From positions 1,116,001 to 1,180,000 of the forward strand of contig CP073276.1 of NCBI GenBank assembly GCA_038561985.1: DNA of 64,000 bases, in the 5' to 3' direction. The position numbers and the translations under genes are program-made. Under the pieces are notes generated by a model that saw only the letters and a list, made by a program, of their open reading frames with translations, did no database searches and was not told the DNA's origin. Within the stretch, counting starts at the first letter, position 1. Every line of letters starts with the position of its first letter. Positions 12,641-20,205 of this stretch are shown piece by piece. Source of the stretch: Petrimonas sulfuriphila (GTDB taxonomy: Bacteria > Bacteroidota > Bacteroidia > Bacteroidales > Dysgonomonadaceae).

Positions 12641-12686
12641 TAAATTTGTTCGCTTATGTTTTGTTTATTTGTACATATTTTGTACA
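12641..12686 (+). promoter_or_regulatory. Integrase promoter box and candidate arm-type sites
   Basis: TAAATTTG at 12641-12648 matches the -7 consensus and would start an integrase transcript near 12655. It overlaps TTTGTTCGCT (12645-12654), whose reverse complement AGCGAACAAA recurs at 20229-20238 near the other end. TGTACATATTTTGT just downstream (from 12670) recurs in direct orientation at 20206-20219. Paired motifs at both ends of the element are what arm-type integrase or excisionase sites would look like. Confidence 0.45.
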
Positions 12687-12711
12687 TTTACAGTACTAAA
12701 GAACTAAAGAC

Positions 12712-14013
12712 ATGGCAAACGTAAATTTTGAATATCGCTCAAAAAAAACACCTGCAAATTTAAATTTGAGATTCACTCACAAAGTTAAAGATGAGTTTAT
12801 TTCAATAAGGGCTCAAATTGATGACCCAAAGAGCAAATGCAATATTGAAAAATCATTCTGGCAGGATTGTAAAGCAGGCAGGAATTTCAGAGACACCGAT
12901 AAAGCAAACAGAAAAACCGAACTGGAAGCCGAGTTAAAGAGCCTCGAAAAACACGTTTTAAGCGCTTATGAGGAAGCCAAAGAGATTAACAGGGATTGGC
13001 TCAAAGGTGCAATTAAAAGCTATTACAACCCACCTAAAGAGGAAATAATACCAACAACGCTACTGGCATACTTTGAGTATTACTTAAACGTAAGAAGCCG
13101 TAAGCTAAAACAGAATATTGCTAATTGGAAAAAGCATGTATCAATAAAAAACATGGTTATTAATTTCATTGAGTATCAAAGAGAGGAAAAAGGTTTTCCA
13201 AGTGATGACATTCAGATTAAACAGGTAGATGATGAGTTTGTCCACTTATGGACCGAGTACGGCATCAACCAGAATTATGAAGTCTCAACTATTAAGAAAG
13301 GGTTTAACATCATTAAAACCGTTCTAAAGCACGCAAAACATCATAATGGCATTGAGCTAAATCGTGCATTTGATTTTCTCAAAATAGATTTAGAGAGTGA
13401 TGAACTGCCAAAGATATGGTTAACCTTTGAGGAGCTCAAAAAGATAGAAACCGTAACAGGATTAAATGAAAACCAAGAGACAGCCAGAGACTGGCTTATT
13501 ATTTCATGCTACACAGGGCAAAGAGTAAGCGACTTCATGCGGTTTAATGATAGTATGGTTAAAAAAAGAGGCAAAGTAGAGTTTATAGAGTTTAAGCAAG
13601 TTAAGACTGGTAAACAAATGGCAGTGCCAATTTTGCCAGAGGTTAAAGCCATACTGGATAAGAGAGGCGGTAAATTTCCAAAACGATTGACAGCCCAAAA
13701 GTATAACAATTTTGTAAAAGAGGTTTGTTTAAGAGCAGGCATCACTAATAAGATGAAAGGTAAGATTACAAAGGTTTTACCAGATGGGAAAATTAGAGGG
13801 GTTATAGGTACCTACAAAAAACATGAGCTGATAACATCGCACGTAGGCAGACGCTCATTTGCTACTAACTACTATGGCAGAGTACCAACTGCATACATTA
13901 AGACCATTACAGGGCACGCAACCGAAGCGATGTTATTAAAATACATCGGCAAAGCAGACCCTGGCGCAGAACAAGACATTTACAAAGCATTTACAGCCAA
14001 AACCCCAAGGTAA
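12712..14013 (+). CDS. Tyrosine-type site-specific integrase
   Basis: Phage-type tyrosine recombinase (433 aa) that should integrate and excise this element at the tRNA. The N-terminal SAM-like/arm-binding region (residues about 1-220) is followed by the catalytic domain: Arg in SCYTGQRVSDFM (near 269), Lys in FKQVKTGKQMAVP, His-x-x-Arg in HVGRRSFATN (near 381), His in ITGHATEAM (near 404), and the Tyr nucleophile in LLKYIGKAD (near 413). It sits 171 nt inside the left att site and reads away from it, the usual place for an integrase. The C-terminus has been altered: the coding end GAEQDIYKAFTA is followed by KTPR and a stop, and a 32-bp copy of the same coding sequence lies downstream, ending ALK-stop. 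Confidence 0.93.
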   Translation: MANVNFEYRSKKTPANLNLRFTHKVKDEFISIRAQIDDPKSKCNIEKSFWQDCKAGRNFRDTDKANRKTELEAELKSLEKHVLSAYEEAKEINRDWLKGAIKSYYNPPKEEIIPTTLLAYFEYYLNVRSRKLKQNIANWKKHVSIKNMVINFIEYQREEKGFPSDDIQIKQVDDEFVHLWTEYGINQNYEVSTIKKGFNIIKTVLKHAKHHNGIELNRAFDFLKIDLESDELPKIWLTFEELKKIETVTGLNENQETARDWLIISCYTGQRVSDFMRFNDSMVKKRGKVEFIEFKQVKTGKQMAVPILPEVKAILDKRGGKFPKRLTAQKYNNFVKEVCLRAGITNKMKGKITKVLPDGKIRGVIGTYKKHELITSHVGRRSFATNYYGRVPTAYIKTITGHATEAMLLKYIGKADPGAEQDIYKAFTAKTPR

Positions 14014-14062
14014 CCGCAAGGATAGCAGGAGCAGAACAAGACATTTACAAAGCATTTACAGC
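13966..14062 (+). repeat. 32-bp perfect direct repeat at the integrase 3' end
   Basis: The same 32 bases (GCAGAACAAGACATTTACAA followed by AGCATTTACAGC) occur at 13966-13997 inside the integrase and at 14031-14062 just after its stop. The second copy, read in the integrase frame, would give a natural ending (QDIYKAFTALK-stop). A 33-bp spacer lies between the copies. It looks like a duplication or recombination event that replaced the last residues of the integrase. Confidence 0.8.
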
Positions 14063-14083
14063 ATTAAAATAAATATTACAGCT

Positions 14084-14791
14084 ATGGGAGCCAAAGAAAA
14101 GTTAGAAAGACAGCTAAATGACAACCCTGAATTAAAGAAACAGTTTGATGTTTGGGGTGCAGGAATAAGAGAATCAATATCAAAAAAGAAAGGAATATTA
14201 GAATCTGATTACACTAAAATTGCTGAACAATATGAGGCTTATTTAAGGAAGGAAGCGAAAATTTTACCTATCAATTTTGAAGAATTCTTCTCATGGATTG
14301 CAAAATGTAGATACCCTGATGAACCGTTTGGAGCTTTAAAAATTCAAGAAAATGATTTTAAACTTTTTCATGAATTTAAGGAGCGAAAATATAATACAAC
14401 CGATTGGAACGAAAACAAAGAATGGTTGTTTTTAAACAATCAATCACAGGGCAGTAACCCCGATAGTAAAGGAAGTAAACACAAAAAACAAATGAATTTA
14501 GACAGGTTAGACAATCTTATGAACCAAGCATTCAGAGAACTATTTGACAGGTTTAAATCTGATTTAAAGGAGTTTGTACCTAATTATAGTAAAATGCAAA
14601 TATCGGCACTTGCAAGCGTTATTTATGATAGTGATATATTACATAAAAAAACAAGACCTGAAAACTTTAAAAACTGGCAAAAACAGTTTTGTGATATACT
14701 GGGAGTTGAGGAAAGCACTTACAAACCCTCAAACATAGAAGAAGAGAAAAAAGAGAAAATGAAAGACACTTACTACTATCTTTTTGGGTAG
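14084..14791 (+). CDS. Hypothetical protein of the integrative element
   Basis: A 235-aa cytoplasmic protein of unknown function, 70 nt after the integrase and in the same direction. It is hydrophilic and mostly helical by appearance, with a Lys/Glu-rich linker (SNPDSKGSKHKK) around residue 130 dividing two halves and an acidic-basic tail (EEEKKEKMKD). No catalytic motif, signal or membrane segment is seen. It starts 22 nt downstream of the 32-bp repeat. Its transcript should end at the hairpin at 14845-14871, after running through the ATTTACCTG repeat array. It could be an element regulator or an accessory gene; I cannot tell. Confidence 0.7.
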   Translation: MGAKEKLERQLNDNPELKKQFDVWGAGIRESISKKKGILESDYTKIAEQYEAYLRKEAKILPINFEEFFSWIAKCRYPDEPFGALKIQENDFKLFHEFKERKYNTTDWNENKEWLFLNNQSQGSNPDSKGSKHKKQMNLDRLDNLMNQAFRELFDRFKSDLKEFVPNYSKMQISALASVIYDSDILHKKTRPENFKNWQKQFCDILGVEESTYKPSNIEEEKKEKMKDTYYYLFG

Positions 14792-14792
14792 C

Positions 14793-14833
14793 ATTTACCT
14801 GAAATTTACTTCTGATTTACCTGCATTTACCTG
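14793..14833 (+). repeat. ATTTACCTG repeat array, 10-11 nt period (iteron-like)
   Basis: ATTTACCTG occurs at 14793-14801, 14815-14823 and 14825-14833, with a degenerate copy beginning at 14804, giving starts 11, 11 and 10 nt apart, one helical turn. A further copy at 14879-14887 is half of the dyad upstream of the HTH gene. Such phased repeats are typical binding arrays for a replication initiator or for a regulator of the element. Confidence 0.65.
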
Positions 14834-14844
14834 CAAAAATACTA

Positions 14845-14871
14845 AGCCGTTGTTATTCAATGGCTTTTTTT
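14845..14871 (+). terminator. Rho-independent terminator
   Basis: AGCCGTTG-TTATT-CAATGGCT forms an 8-bp stem (one G-T pair) followed directly by a run of seven T. It ends the transcript of the 14084-14791 gene and insulates it from the HTH-gene promoter that follows. Confidence 0.8.
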
Positions 14872-14879
14872 ATACCCTA

Positions 14880-14930
14880 TTTACCTGAAACAGGTAAACC
14901 AACACGCTGAATAACAAGCTATTATCTTTG
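14880..14930 (+). promoter_or_regulatory. Operator dyad and promoter of the HTH/replication operon
   Basis: TTTACCTG-AAA-CAGGTAAA (14880-14898) is a perfect 8-bp dyad. TATCTTTG at 14923-14930 matches TAnnTTTG, so the dyad lies just upstream of or on the -33 region. Transcription would start near 14937, 43 nt before the HTH gene. The half-site is identical to the repeats at 14793-14833, so one protein probably binds both places and controls the replication operon. Confidence 0.6.
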
Positions 14931-14979
14931 TTTTAATACTAATTCGTTCGGTATATCTGAACATAAAATATTAAAGCAA

Positions 14980-15306
14980 ATGGATAATATTATTAAAGAA
15001 GTACAGGCACCAGAAACACCAACTTTTGAAACACTGCCAAAGTATGTAGGTGAAATTCTGAACCGAGTTAACAGAATTGAAAGCAAACTAAACATTGAAG
15101 TGCAGGAGCCTCAACAAGAGGAGTTATTTTCTGAATTCATACCAAAAAGCGAGGTTAGGGGTAAGTTTGCCAGTAGCTCGACTTTGTGGAATTGGGAGAA
15201 AATGGGCAAGTTAAACAGTTACGGAATTGGAGGCAAGAGGTTTTATAAACGTTCCGAACTTGAAAGTTTGATGCAACCTATTAAAAATAGAGGAGGTGCA
15301 CAATGA
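14980..15306 (+). CDS. Helix-turn-helix protein, excisionase/regulator-like
   Basis: A 108-aa protein with an N-terminal coiled stretch (residues about 15-40) and a C-terminal winged-helix fold of the MerR/HTH_17 (excisionase) type: FIPKSEVRGKFASSSTLWNWEKMGKLNSYGIGGKRFYKRSELESL. Residues are at about 48-95. Such proteins next to a tyrosine integrase serve as recombination directionality factors or as regulators of the replication genes. It opens an operon: the next gene starts 4 nt before its stop (overlap at 15303-15306). The dyad at 14880-14898 is its likely binding site, an inference from position. Confidence 0.75.
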   Translation: MDNIIKEVQAPETPTFETLPKYVGEILNRVNRIESKLNIEVQEPQQEELFSEFIPKSEVRGKFASSSTLWNWEKMGKLNSYGIGGKRFYKRSELESLMQPIKNRGGAQ

Positions 15307-15668
15307 AAAACACTTCAAATATGCACCTACCCGAGAACCAAAGACGAAGTAAAGATACTCAAAATCTTTACAATAAAAGGCATAAGAGGCAAAAACTCGC
15401 AGTCAAAGCAAGCGCTCATCTGGATAAGCTGGTTTACGATGTATTCCTAAAAGAAAGCTCAACTACTAACATGGTAGTGGATAAACTAAATAACAGGTAC
15501 ACTTATAATGAGGTAAGAAGCTCAATATTAAGACTGGTTGAAAGACGCTTTATTGGCTACTGGGGTACTAACTATTGCGAGGTAACAGGGCATAAAGCAT
15601 GGTATCTGTACGTACGAGACAGTGAGCTGAAATATACACCCATTAAATCAAATAGCCATGCAAGATAA
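15303..15668 (+). CDS. Small basic hypothetical protein
   Basis: A 121-aa very basic protein, translationally coupled at both ends: it overlaps the HTH gene by 4 nt and the ATPase gene by 11 nt. The N-terminus is rich in Arg and Lys (RRSKDTQNLYNKRHKRQKL). The rest (SSTTNMVVDKLNNRYTYNEVRSSILRLVERRFIGYWG) has the look of a winged-helix domain with a tyrosine/tryptophan-rich wing. DNA binding as part of the replication or regulatory module is plausible but unproven. I do not recognise the family. Confidence 0.7.
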   Translation: MKNTSNMHLPENQRRSKDTQNLYNKRHKRQKLAVKASAHLDKLVYDVFLKESSTTNMVVDKLNNRYTYNEVRSSILRLVERRFIGYWGTNYCEVTGHKAWYLYVRDSELKYTPIKSNSHAR

Positions 15669-16818
15669 TAACAACTTTGTAGAGCTTCTGGGGGCTGATA
15701 TTGCTAAGAATGAACAGCTACTCAAAGAACAGCCAATAATCGCACCACAGCCGTATAATGGGGCTGATTTTGGATACAATAAGGGGCTATCTGATGAGCA
15801 GATACAGGAAATTGCAAAAGCCTCAAAGCTGGATTTAAAAACTGATGCGGAAAAACCACCTCACTGTTTATGGATTGACGGACAGCCAGTTTTTGGATTA
15901 GGAGACTCTTCCACCACAATAGGTAAAGCAAAGAGCCGTAAAACCTTTGCGACAGGTTTACTTGTAGCCTCACTTGTAGGTAATACGGACATACAGGGCA
16001 GAATAAGAGGAGGATTGCCAGAGGATAAACGAACGGTTATCCTATTTGATACTGAACAAAGCAGTTACTATGCTCAAAGGAGTGCAAGGCGTATTTATGG
16101 ACTACTGGATAAAAATTATTATCATGATACATTACCAAACTTTCATGTTTACTCACTAAGACCATTTACACCACAAGAAAGACTTCAGATAATTGAATAT
16201 CTGATTTACAATACCCCAAATTTGGGATTTGTGGTTATAGATGGGATTCGCGACTTAATAACCTCAATAAATGATGAGGAGCAAGCCACCATGATAACCA
16301 GTAAGCTACTTAAATGGAGCACTGAAAGAATGATACATATTAATTGCATCCTTCACATGAACAAGGGTGACAATAATGCACGTGGACACGTAGGCACTGA
16401 ATTAATGAATAAGAGTTTGACGGTTTTAGGGGTGAATAAATTAGAAAAGAATGAGGATTATTCAACAATTGAGCCAATAGCTACCAGAGACAGGGAGTTT
16501 AAACCTATTGTTTTTGGCATTGATGAGGAGGGATTGCCTTACATTTTATCTGATAATGATGCTGATGCACTTAAAACAGAGACAGGCAGGGAAAAAGCTA
16601 AACAGCCGACCGATTGGGATAACGAACAGCACGCAGGCATACTTGAACGGATGTTCACAAAGGAGCCTCAAATGAAATACGGTGATTTTGTTCTGGCGGT
16701 TGAAAATGCTTATGATATTGTAGAGAAGAGAGCAAAAAATTTTGTTGCACACTTTAAAAGCGAGGGTTTAGTCAAATGGGAAAAAAAGGGAAATGCTACA
16801 ATATACTCAATGGTTTAA
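15658..16818 (+). CDS. RepA-like AAA/RecA-fold ATPase
   Basis: A 386-aa ATPase of the RecA/DnaB-like class (AAA_25/RepA type), the probable replicative helicase of the element. The Walker A region is GDSSTTIGKAKSRKTF (near residue 90; an atypical P-loop usual for this class). Walker B-like strands are TVILFDTE and GFVVIDGIRDLI, and a sensor-like ILHMNKGDNNARGHVGTEL follows. The last 80 residues (ERMFTKEPQMKYGDFVLAVEN to the end) look like a winged-helix domain. It overlaps the preceding gene by 11 nt. With the zinc-finger primase-like gene that follows, it forms a helicase-primase pair of the type that replicates small plasmids, satellites and integrative elements. Confidence 0.85.
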   Translation: MQDNNNFVELLGADIAKNEQLLKEQPIIAPQPYNGADFGYNKGLSDEQIQEIAKASKLDLKTDAEKPPHCLWIDGQPVFGLGDSSTTIGKAKSRKTFATGLLVASLVGNTDIQGRIRGGLPEDKRTVILFDTEQSSYYAQRSARRIYGLLDKNYYHDTLPNFHVYSLRPFTPQERLQIIEYLIYNTPNLGFVVIDGIRDLITSINDEEQATMITSKLLKWSTERMIHINCILHMNKGDNNARGHVGTELMNKSLTVLGVNKLEKNEDYSTIEPIATRDREFKPIVFGIDEEGLPYILSDNDADALKTETGREKAKQPTDWDNEQHAGILERMFTKEPQMKYGDFVLAVENAYDIVEKRAKNFVAHFKSEGLVKWEKKGNATIYSMV

Positions 16819-16844
16819 TCAATGGGGCAACAGTATGGTTCAGT

Positions 16845-16929
16845 GCACCCCTTTATATAGGGGGGTGCCCTAACCTGCACCATACCTTTGGGTTAGGTTC
16901 TTTTCTATGGGGCGCACCAACCTGCACCA
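16845..16929 (+). other. Structured intergenic segment between helicase and primase genes
   Basis: Two nested structures can be drawn: GCACCCC/GGGGTGC arms (16845-16868) and CCTAACC/GGTTAGG arms (16869-16897). AACCTGCACCA is repeated directly at 16872-16882 and 16919-16929. The segment is far more GC-rich than its surroundings. Candidates are a replication origin (primase or initiator site) or an attenuator between the two genes. No T-run follows, so it is not a standard terminator. Confidence 0.5.
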
Positions 16930-16978
16930 AACGCAAACCCTTTACAGGAGCCATGTTTAACTTTTGATAATTATTAAA

Positions 16979-18343
16979 ATGATGTACAAACAGCCATATT
17001 TGAGACCCTATACAGGAAAAGAGAGCAGAACTGTTTGCCCTCAATGTAAAAAAAGTAATTCATTTACTTTGTATTTAGATGGAAACACTGGGCAACCAAT
17101 AAGCCCCATAGTTGGAATTTGTAACCATGCTAATAGTTGCGGCTATCACTACCCACCAAAACAATATTTTATTGATAATCCACAAAGAGGAGGTTTTGAA
17201 CCAAGACCAACAAGAGTAATACAGCGACCACAGCGACCAAAACCGATGGGATTAATTCCGATTGAGTACCTCGATAGAACACAAAGCACTGATAGCAATT
17301 TTGTGTATTTCCTCACTGGATTATTTAAGAGCCTCGACAATAGTATTTCCATTGAGGAACTTTGCAGAACCTACAAACTGGGAGCGACTAAAGATAAGAG
17401 AGTGATATTCTGGCAAATTGATATTAACGGCAATGTAAGAACTGGTAAGATAATGCAATACAACCCCACCACAGGCAAGAGAGTGCACAATGCAAGCGGT
17501 GCCATTGATTGGATACATAACACGCTTAAAAGAGCTGATAAACTGCCAGATGATTATAATTTAAAGCAGTGTTATTTTGGTGAACACCAACTCAATGAAC
17601 AGCCCGATAAAATTGTAGCAATTACAGAGGCAGAAAAAACGGCAGTTATAGGAAGTGTTCTATATCCCCAACTAATTTGGTTAGGGGCTGGAGGTGTTGC
17701 CGGCTTGACGGTTGAAAAATCAAAAGTATTAAAAGATCGTTCTGTTATATTATACCCTGATTTAAGTAAATCTGAACTACCAAAGAAGGAACAAGCCTTT
17801 GAGATCTGGACAAAAAGAGCAAATGAAATAAGGCAGACATACGGTTGTAAGGTTGTTGTTTCTGATATTCTGGAAAAGAACGCAACTGATGAGGAAAAAA
17901 GAAGCGGTTTAGATATTGCAGACTATCTTATAAAACAGATGAGGCAGGCACCCGACCAAGTGAAAGTATTTCAACAGCCACCTATTGAAGTAAAAGCACC
18001 CGGTCCGATTGTAGTTGCTGAAATAGTGAAGCCACAACCGCACCCGATTAGAGAAAATGAACCAAAGATGTTGACTGATACCTCCGCCACATCAAACAGG
18101 ATAAGCGGGCGAGATAAAAGGGCGCAAGGTAATTGGGATGGTCGTATAATGAAGCTGAAAGCGTTCTTCAATTCAATTGATTTGCCGAGTGGTGAAATTA
18201 GACTTTCAGAAAGTGAAGTTATAACCGATGTTCAAAAATTCATTACCTCACATTTGTCGTACGTGAAGCGATACAATGGAGACATAACTTTTGAACCGTA
18301 TTTATTGAGATTGGAGAAAATGAAAAATATATTAGATGTATAA
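16979..18343 (+). CDS. Zinc-finger TOPRIM-like primase protein (DUF6371 type)
   Basis: A 454-aa protein, probable primase of the element. The start at 16979 (or 16982) is chosen over a TTG at 16964. The N-terminus has a Cys-rich zinc ribbon (VCPQCKK near residue 20, ICNHANSCGYHYP near 45) like CHC2 primase fingers. The middle carries a TOPRIM-like core (IVAITEAEKTAVIGS near 210, then SVILYPDLSKSE). I associate this arrangement with DUF6371 proteins of Bacteroidota. The C-terminal 100 residues are a separate helical region after a proline-rich linker. It follows the RepA-like ATPase by 160 nt of structured DNA. The function is inferred from fold and context. Confidence 0.75.
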   Translation: MMYKQPYLRPYTGKESRTVCPQCKKSNSFTLYLDGNTGQPISPIVGICNHANSCGYHYPPKQYFIDNPQRGGFEPRPTRVIQRPQRPKPMGLIPIEYLDRTQSTDSNFVYFLTGLFKSLDNSISIEELCRTYKLGATKDKRVIFWQIDINGNVRTGKIMQYNPTTGKRVHNASGAIDWIHNTLKRADKLPDDYNLKQCYFGEHQLNEQPDKIVAITEAEKTAVIGSVLYPQLIWLGAGGVAGLTVEKSKVLKDRSVILYPDLSKSELPKKEQAFEIWTKRANEIRQTYGCKVVVSDILEKNATDEEKRSGLDIADYLIKQMRQAPDQVKVFQQPPIEVKAPGPIVVAEIVKPQPHPIRENEPKMLTDTSATSNRISGRDKRAQGNWDGRIMKLKAFFNSIDLPSGEIRLSESEVITDVQKFITSHLSYVKRYNGDITFEPYLLRLEKMKNILDV

Positions 18344-18392
18344 TTTATAAAAACAAAAAGATAGAATTTAAATTAATATAAATATTAGCATC

Positions 18393-18755
18393 ATGAGAGA
18401 AAAATTTACATTTCATAGATTGATTAATGAAGATGGAGAAAATGCAAACCTATCCGATATAATAGGTTGGTTTAAACCGATTGCAGTATTCAAGACTGAT
18501 AAAACGAGCAATTACTACATTATTCTATTTCATGATTTAAGCGAGCGTGTACCAAAGAAAAGATTTGCAAAGGTTGGTACTACTTCATTTCATAAAATGA
18601 TTAAGGAGCGCAAGCGGGAGTATATCTGGTTAATGGCAAGGGATAGAACCAAGGTAAAATATACGGGCGGTAAAACTTCAATTCCTGATTATCAAAAATC
18701 AATAACAGTTGAATTTCACCACCCAATAGGCACGTGTTATAGTAACACAATGTAA
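18393..18755 (+). CDS. Hypothetical protein of the integrative element
   Basis: A 120-aa soluble protein, 49 nt after the primase-like gene. It contains alternating beta-strand-like segments (IGWFKPIAVFKTDKTSNYYIILFHDL; VTVEFHH-type end), with no known motif, signal or membrane segment. Codon use is AT-rich like its neighbours. It is probably co-transcribed with the replication genes. Function unknown. Confidence 0.6.
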   Translation: MREKFTFHRLINEDGENANLSDIIGWFKPIAVFKTDKTSNYYIILFHDLSERVPKKRFAKVGTTSFHKMIKERKREYIWLMARDRTKVKYTGGKTSIPDYQKSITVEFHHPIGTCYSNTM

Positions 18756-18819
18756 CACAAAGGATTATGATATAATATTGGTAAACAAATAATTAATTTA
18801 CATTTTAAATTTTATAGCT

Positions 18820-19137
18820 ATGGCATTTACAGAAAACAGGGAGTTAGCAAGTAGGGCGGGCAAGTTGGGTACTCGCAAGGGCGTACCGAACCGAACCACG
18901 CAACAAGTAAGAAAGGCGTTTCAACTACTGGTTGAGAACAACTTACCAAAGATGCAGAAAGATTTAGATTCATTGGAGCCAAAAGACAGGATTAAATTCA
19001 TGCTTGACATGGCTAAGTTTATTTTGCCTCAACTTCAGTCAATTAGTATTGACGATTTGAGAGAGCAGGAGGCACAGGGATTTAATGTATTGACTATTAA
19101 TTTAAAAAATGGAAGTGATGACAGCAACAGTATTTAA
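18820..19137 (+). CDS. Small DNA-binding-like protein resembling phage terminase small subunits
   Basis: A 105-aa protein whose start (RAGKLGTRKGVPNRTTQQVRKAFQLLVENNLPKMQKDLDSLEPKDRIKFMLDMAKFILPQL) follows a pattern I know from short phage proteins beside the large terminase gene in Bacteroidota phages: a basic GxRKGxPNRTT arm, then an HTH-like helix pair and an EPKDRI...K helix. No large terminase, portal or capsid gene is nearby. In phage satellites a stand-alone small terminase redirects a helper phage's packaging motor to satellite DNA, so this is the most informative cargo gene. The family link is from memory and needs a profile search. It overlaps the next gene by 29 nt. Confidence 0.6.
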   Translation: MAFTENRELASRAGKLGTRKGVPNRTTQQVRKAFQLLVENNLPKMQKDLDSLEPKDRIKFMLDMAKFILPQLQSISIDDLREQEAQGFNVLTINLKNGSDDSNSI

Positions 19138-19321
19138 TTTCATTCAGACAGCCATTTGCTGGAGTTTTGGGCTCATATTTATTTGTAGAGTAGTCTCACT
19201 AATAAAAAAAGAGATAAGGGTTCACAGGGCACGAAAAGCGTATAATAATATGATTAATGAATTTAACGAGACAATTAGAAAAGATTTAGAGAAAATTAAA
19301 CTCGCTAATCGAAATACATAA
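19109..19321 (+). CDS. Small single-pass membrane protein
   Basis: A 70-aa protein overlapping the previous gene by 29 nt in another frame. An N-terminal membrane helix (FIQTAICWSFGLIFICRVVSLI, about residues 10-31) is followed by a basic, probably coiled helix (KKEIRVHRARKAYNNMINEFNETIRKDL). The layout recalls small phage or satellite membrane proteins, including holin-like or superinfection-exclusion proteins, but nothing specific can be claimed. The ATG at 19109 or 19118 may be used. It may also be a chance frame, though the clean TM-plus-basic-helix pattern argues for a gene. Confidence 0.5.
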   Translation: MEVMTATVFNFIQTAICWSFGLIFICRVVSLIKKEIRVHRARKAYNNMINEFNETIRKDLEKIKLANRNT

Positions 19322-19370
19322 AAGAAAAGTAATGCTACTTTTTTAATGATTACAGCAAGAGTAAAAAAAT

Positions 19371-19400
19371 GGCAACTTTCGGCAACTTTTGGCAAACATT
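19371..19400 (+). repeat. 10-nt tandem repeat GGCAACTTTN
   Basis: GGCAACTTTC, GGCAACTTTT and GGCAAACATT stand head to tail at 19371, 19381 and 19391. AAATGGGA occurs twice soon after (19412 and 19421). Both lie in the 345-bp gene-free stretch 19322-19666 that also holds the G-rich array. The whole stretch has no open frame of interest and looks like a cis-acting region (origin, packaging or recombination). Confidence 0.6.
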
Positions 19401-19530
19401 CTGAACTACTCAAATGGGAAAAATGGGAGTATCTAAATTTAATCGTTTTTCAATCTACTAAGAGAATTATTTAATCGTCATTTTCAGAGCGACAGGGAGA
19501 TTTTTTTAATCTACAAAACAACCAATAAAA

Positions 19531-19612
19531 GGGTAAGTTTAGGGTAATGGTTGGGCGAGATTAGGGCGAGTAAAAACGGCGAGTTTACGGGGAGGTGAAT
19601 GGCGTAAATGGC
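19531..19612 (+). repeat. G-rich array with 11-nt period
   Basis: GGG or GGC blocks start at 19531, 19542, 19553, 19564, 19578, 19589, 19601 and 19610. The first four units (GGGTAAGTTTA, GGGTAATGGTT, GGGCGAGATTA, GGGCGAGTAAA) are spaced exactly 11 nt apart, one helical turn; later spacings are 14, 11, 12 and 9. All G runs are on the plus strand. On the other strand the units contain TTACCC, related to the TTTACCTG repeats near 14800. This could be an initiator array, a packaging site or a G-quadruplex-forming segment. Confidence 0.65.
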
Positions 19613-19666
19613 ACTAAAATAATTTACAAACAGGATAAATAAATATAACAATAATATAATAAAAAT

Positions 19667-20080
19667 ATGAAGCAAATTGAGATTAAAACACCGATGGAGT
19701 TATTCACTTTTGTAGATGAATACTTTGAGAGCATGACAGAAGAGGACAAATCACAGTTATTACGTGAAGTATTGGGGAGTAGCTGGCTGGTTGTATTTTG
19801 TCACATGGGCGTTTGTAAAACCAACATAGCAGATTTAAAGCTGGAGTTTGGAGCAATCTTATATGATGACTTTAATAAAAATGATTGTCGACTGTTAACC
19901 CCTTTGTCTGATTCCTTTGATAGGAAGTTTATTGAGCCACTAAGCAGACCTACCACACCCGGGCAGCTGGAGTATATCAAATGGCTAAGGGAGTGCAGAA
20001 ATGACCTATCTTTTGCCAAGAGGAATTATGAAGCAGAAGATTACCCCGACCATGTTAAAAAATATTTGGGTATGAAGTAA
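19667..20080 (+). CDS. Hypothetical protein of the integrative element
   Basis: A 137-aa acidic soluble protein, the last gene of the element. It follows the repeat-rich region and ends at a good terminator (20104-20131). It is helical by appearance (FVDEYFESMTEEDKSQLLREVLG; LEYIKWLRECRNDLSFAKRNYEAEDYPDHVKKYLG). No motif is recognised. Its position by itself next to the att site, outside the replication operon, is the usual place for cargo such as a regulator or a helper-phage interference gene, but that is only a position argument. Confidence 0.65.
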   Translation: MKQIEIKTPMELFTFVDEYFESMTEEDKSQLLREVLGSSWLVVFCHMGVCKTNIADLKLEFGAILYDDFNKNDCRLLTPLSDSFDRKFIEPLSRPTTPGQLEYIKWLRECRNDLSFAKRNYEAEDYPDHVKKYLGMK

Positions 20081-20103
20081 AAACGTTCTTTATTTCAATT
20101 AAG

Positions 20104-20131
20104 CCACTTCAATTATTGAGGTGGTTTTTTT
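20104..20131 (+). terminator. Rho-independent terminator of the last element gene
   Basis: CCACTTCAA-TTA-TTGAGGTGG forms a 9-bp stem (one G-T pair) followed by TTTTTTT, 23 nt after the stop of the 19667-20080 gene. Confidence 0.85.
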
Positions 20132-20205
20132 GTATGTTCAATAGGGATTAATTTCAGTTTTGATACATTCAAATAAGCCCTATTTTGGGCTATCTGGAAG
20201 CTACA

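Noticed and set aside
16776-16967. 63-codon frame across the helicase-primase gap
   Set aside because: It overlaps the end of the ATPase in another frame and reads through both hairpins; no protein-like pattern.
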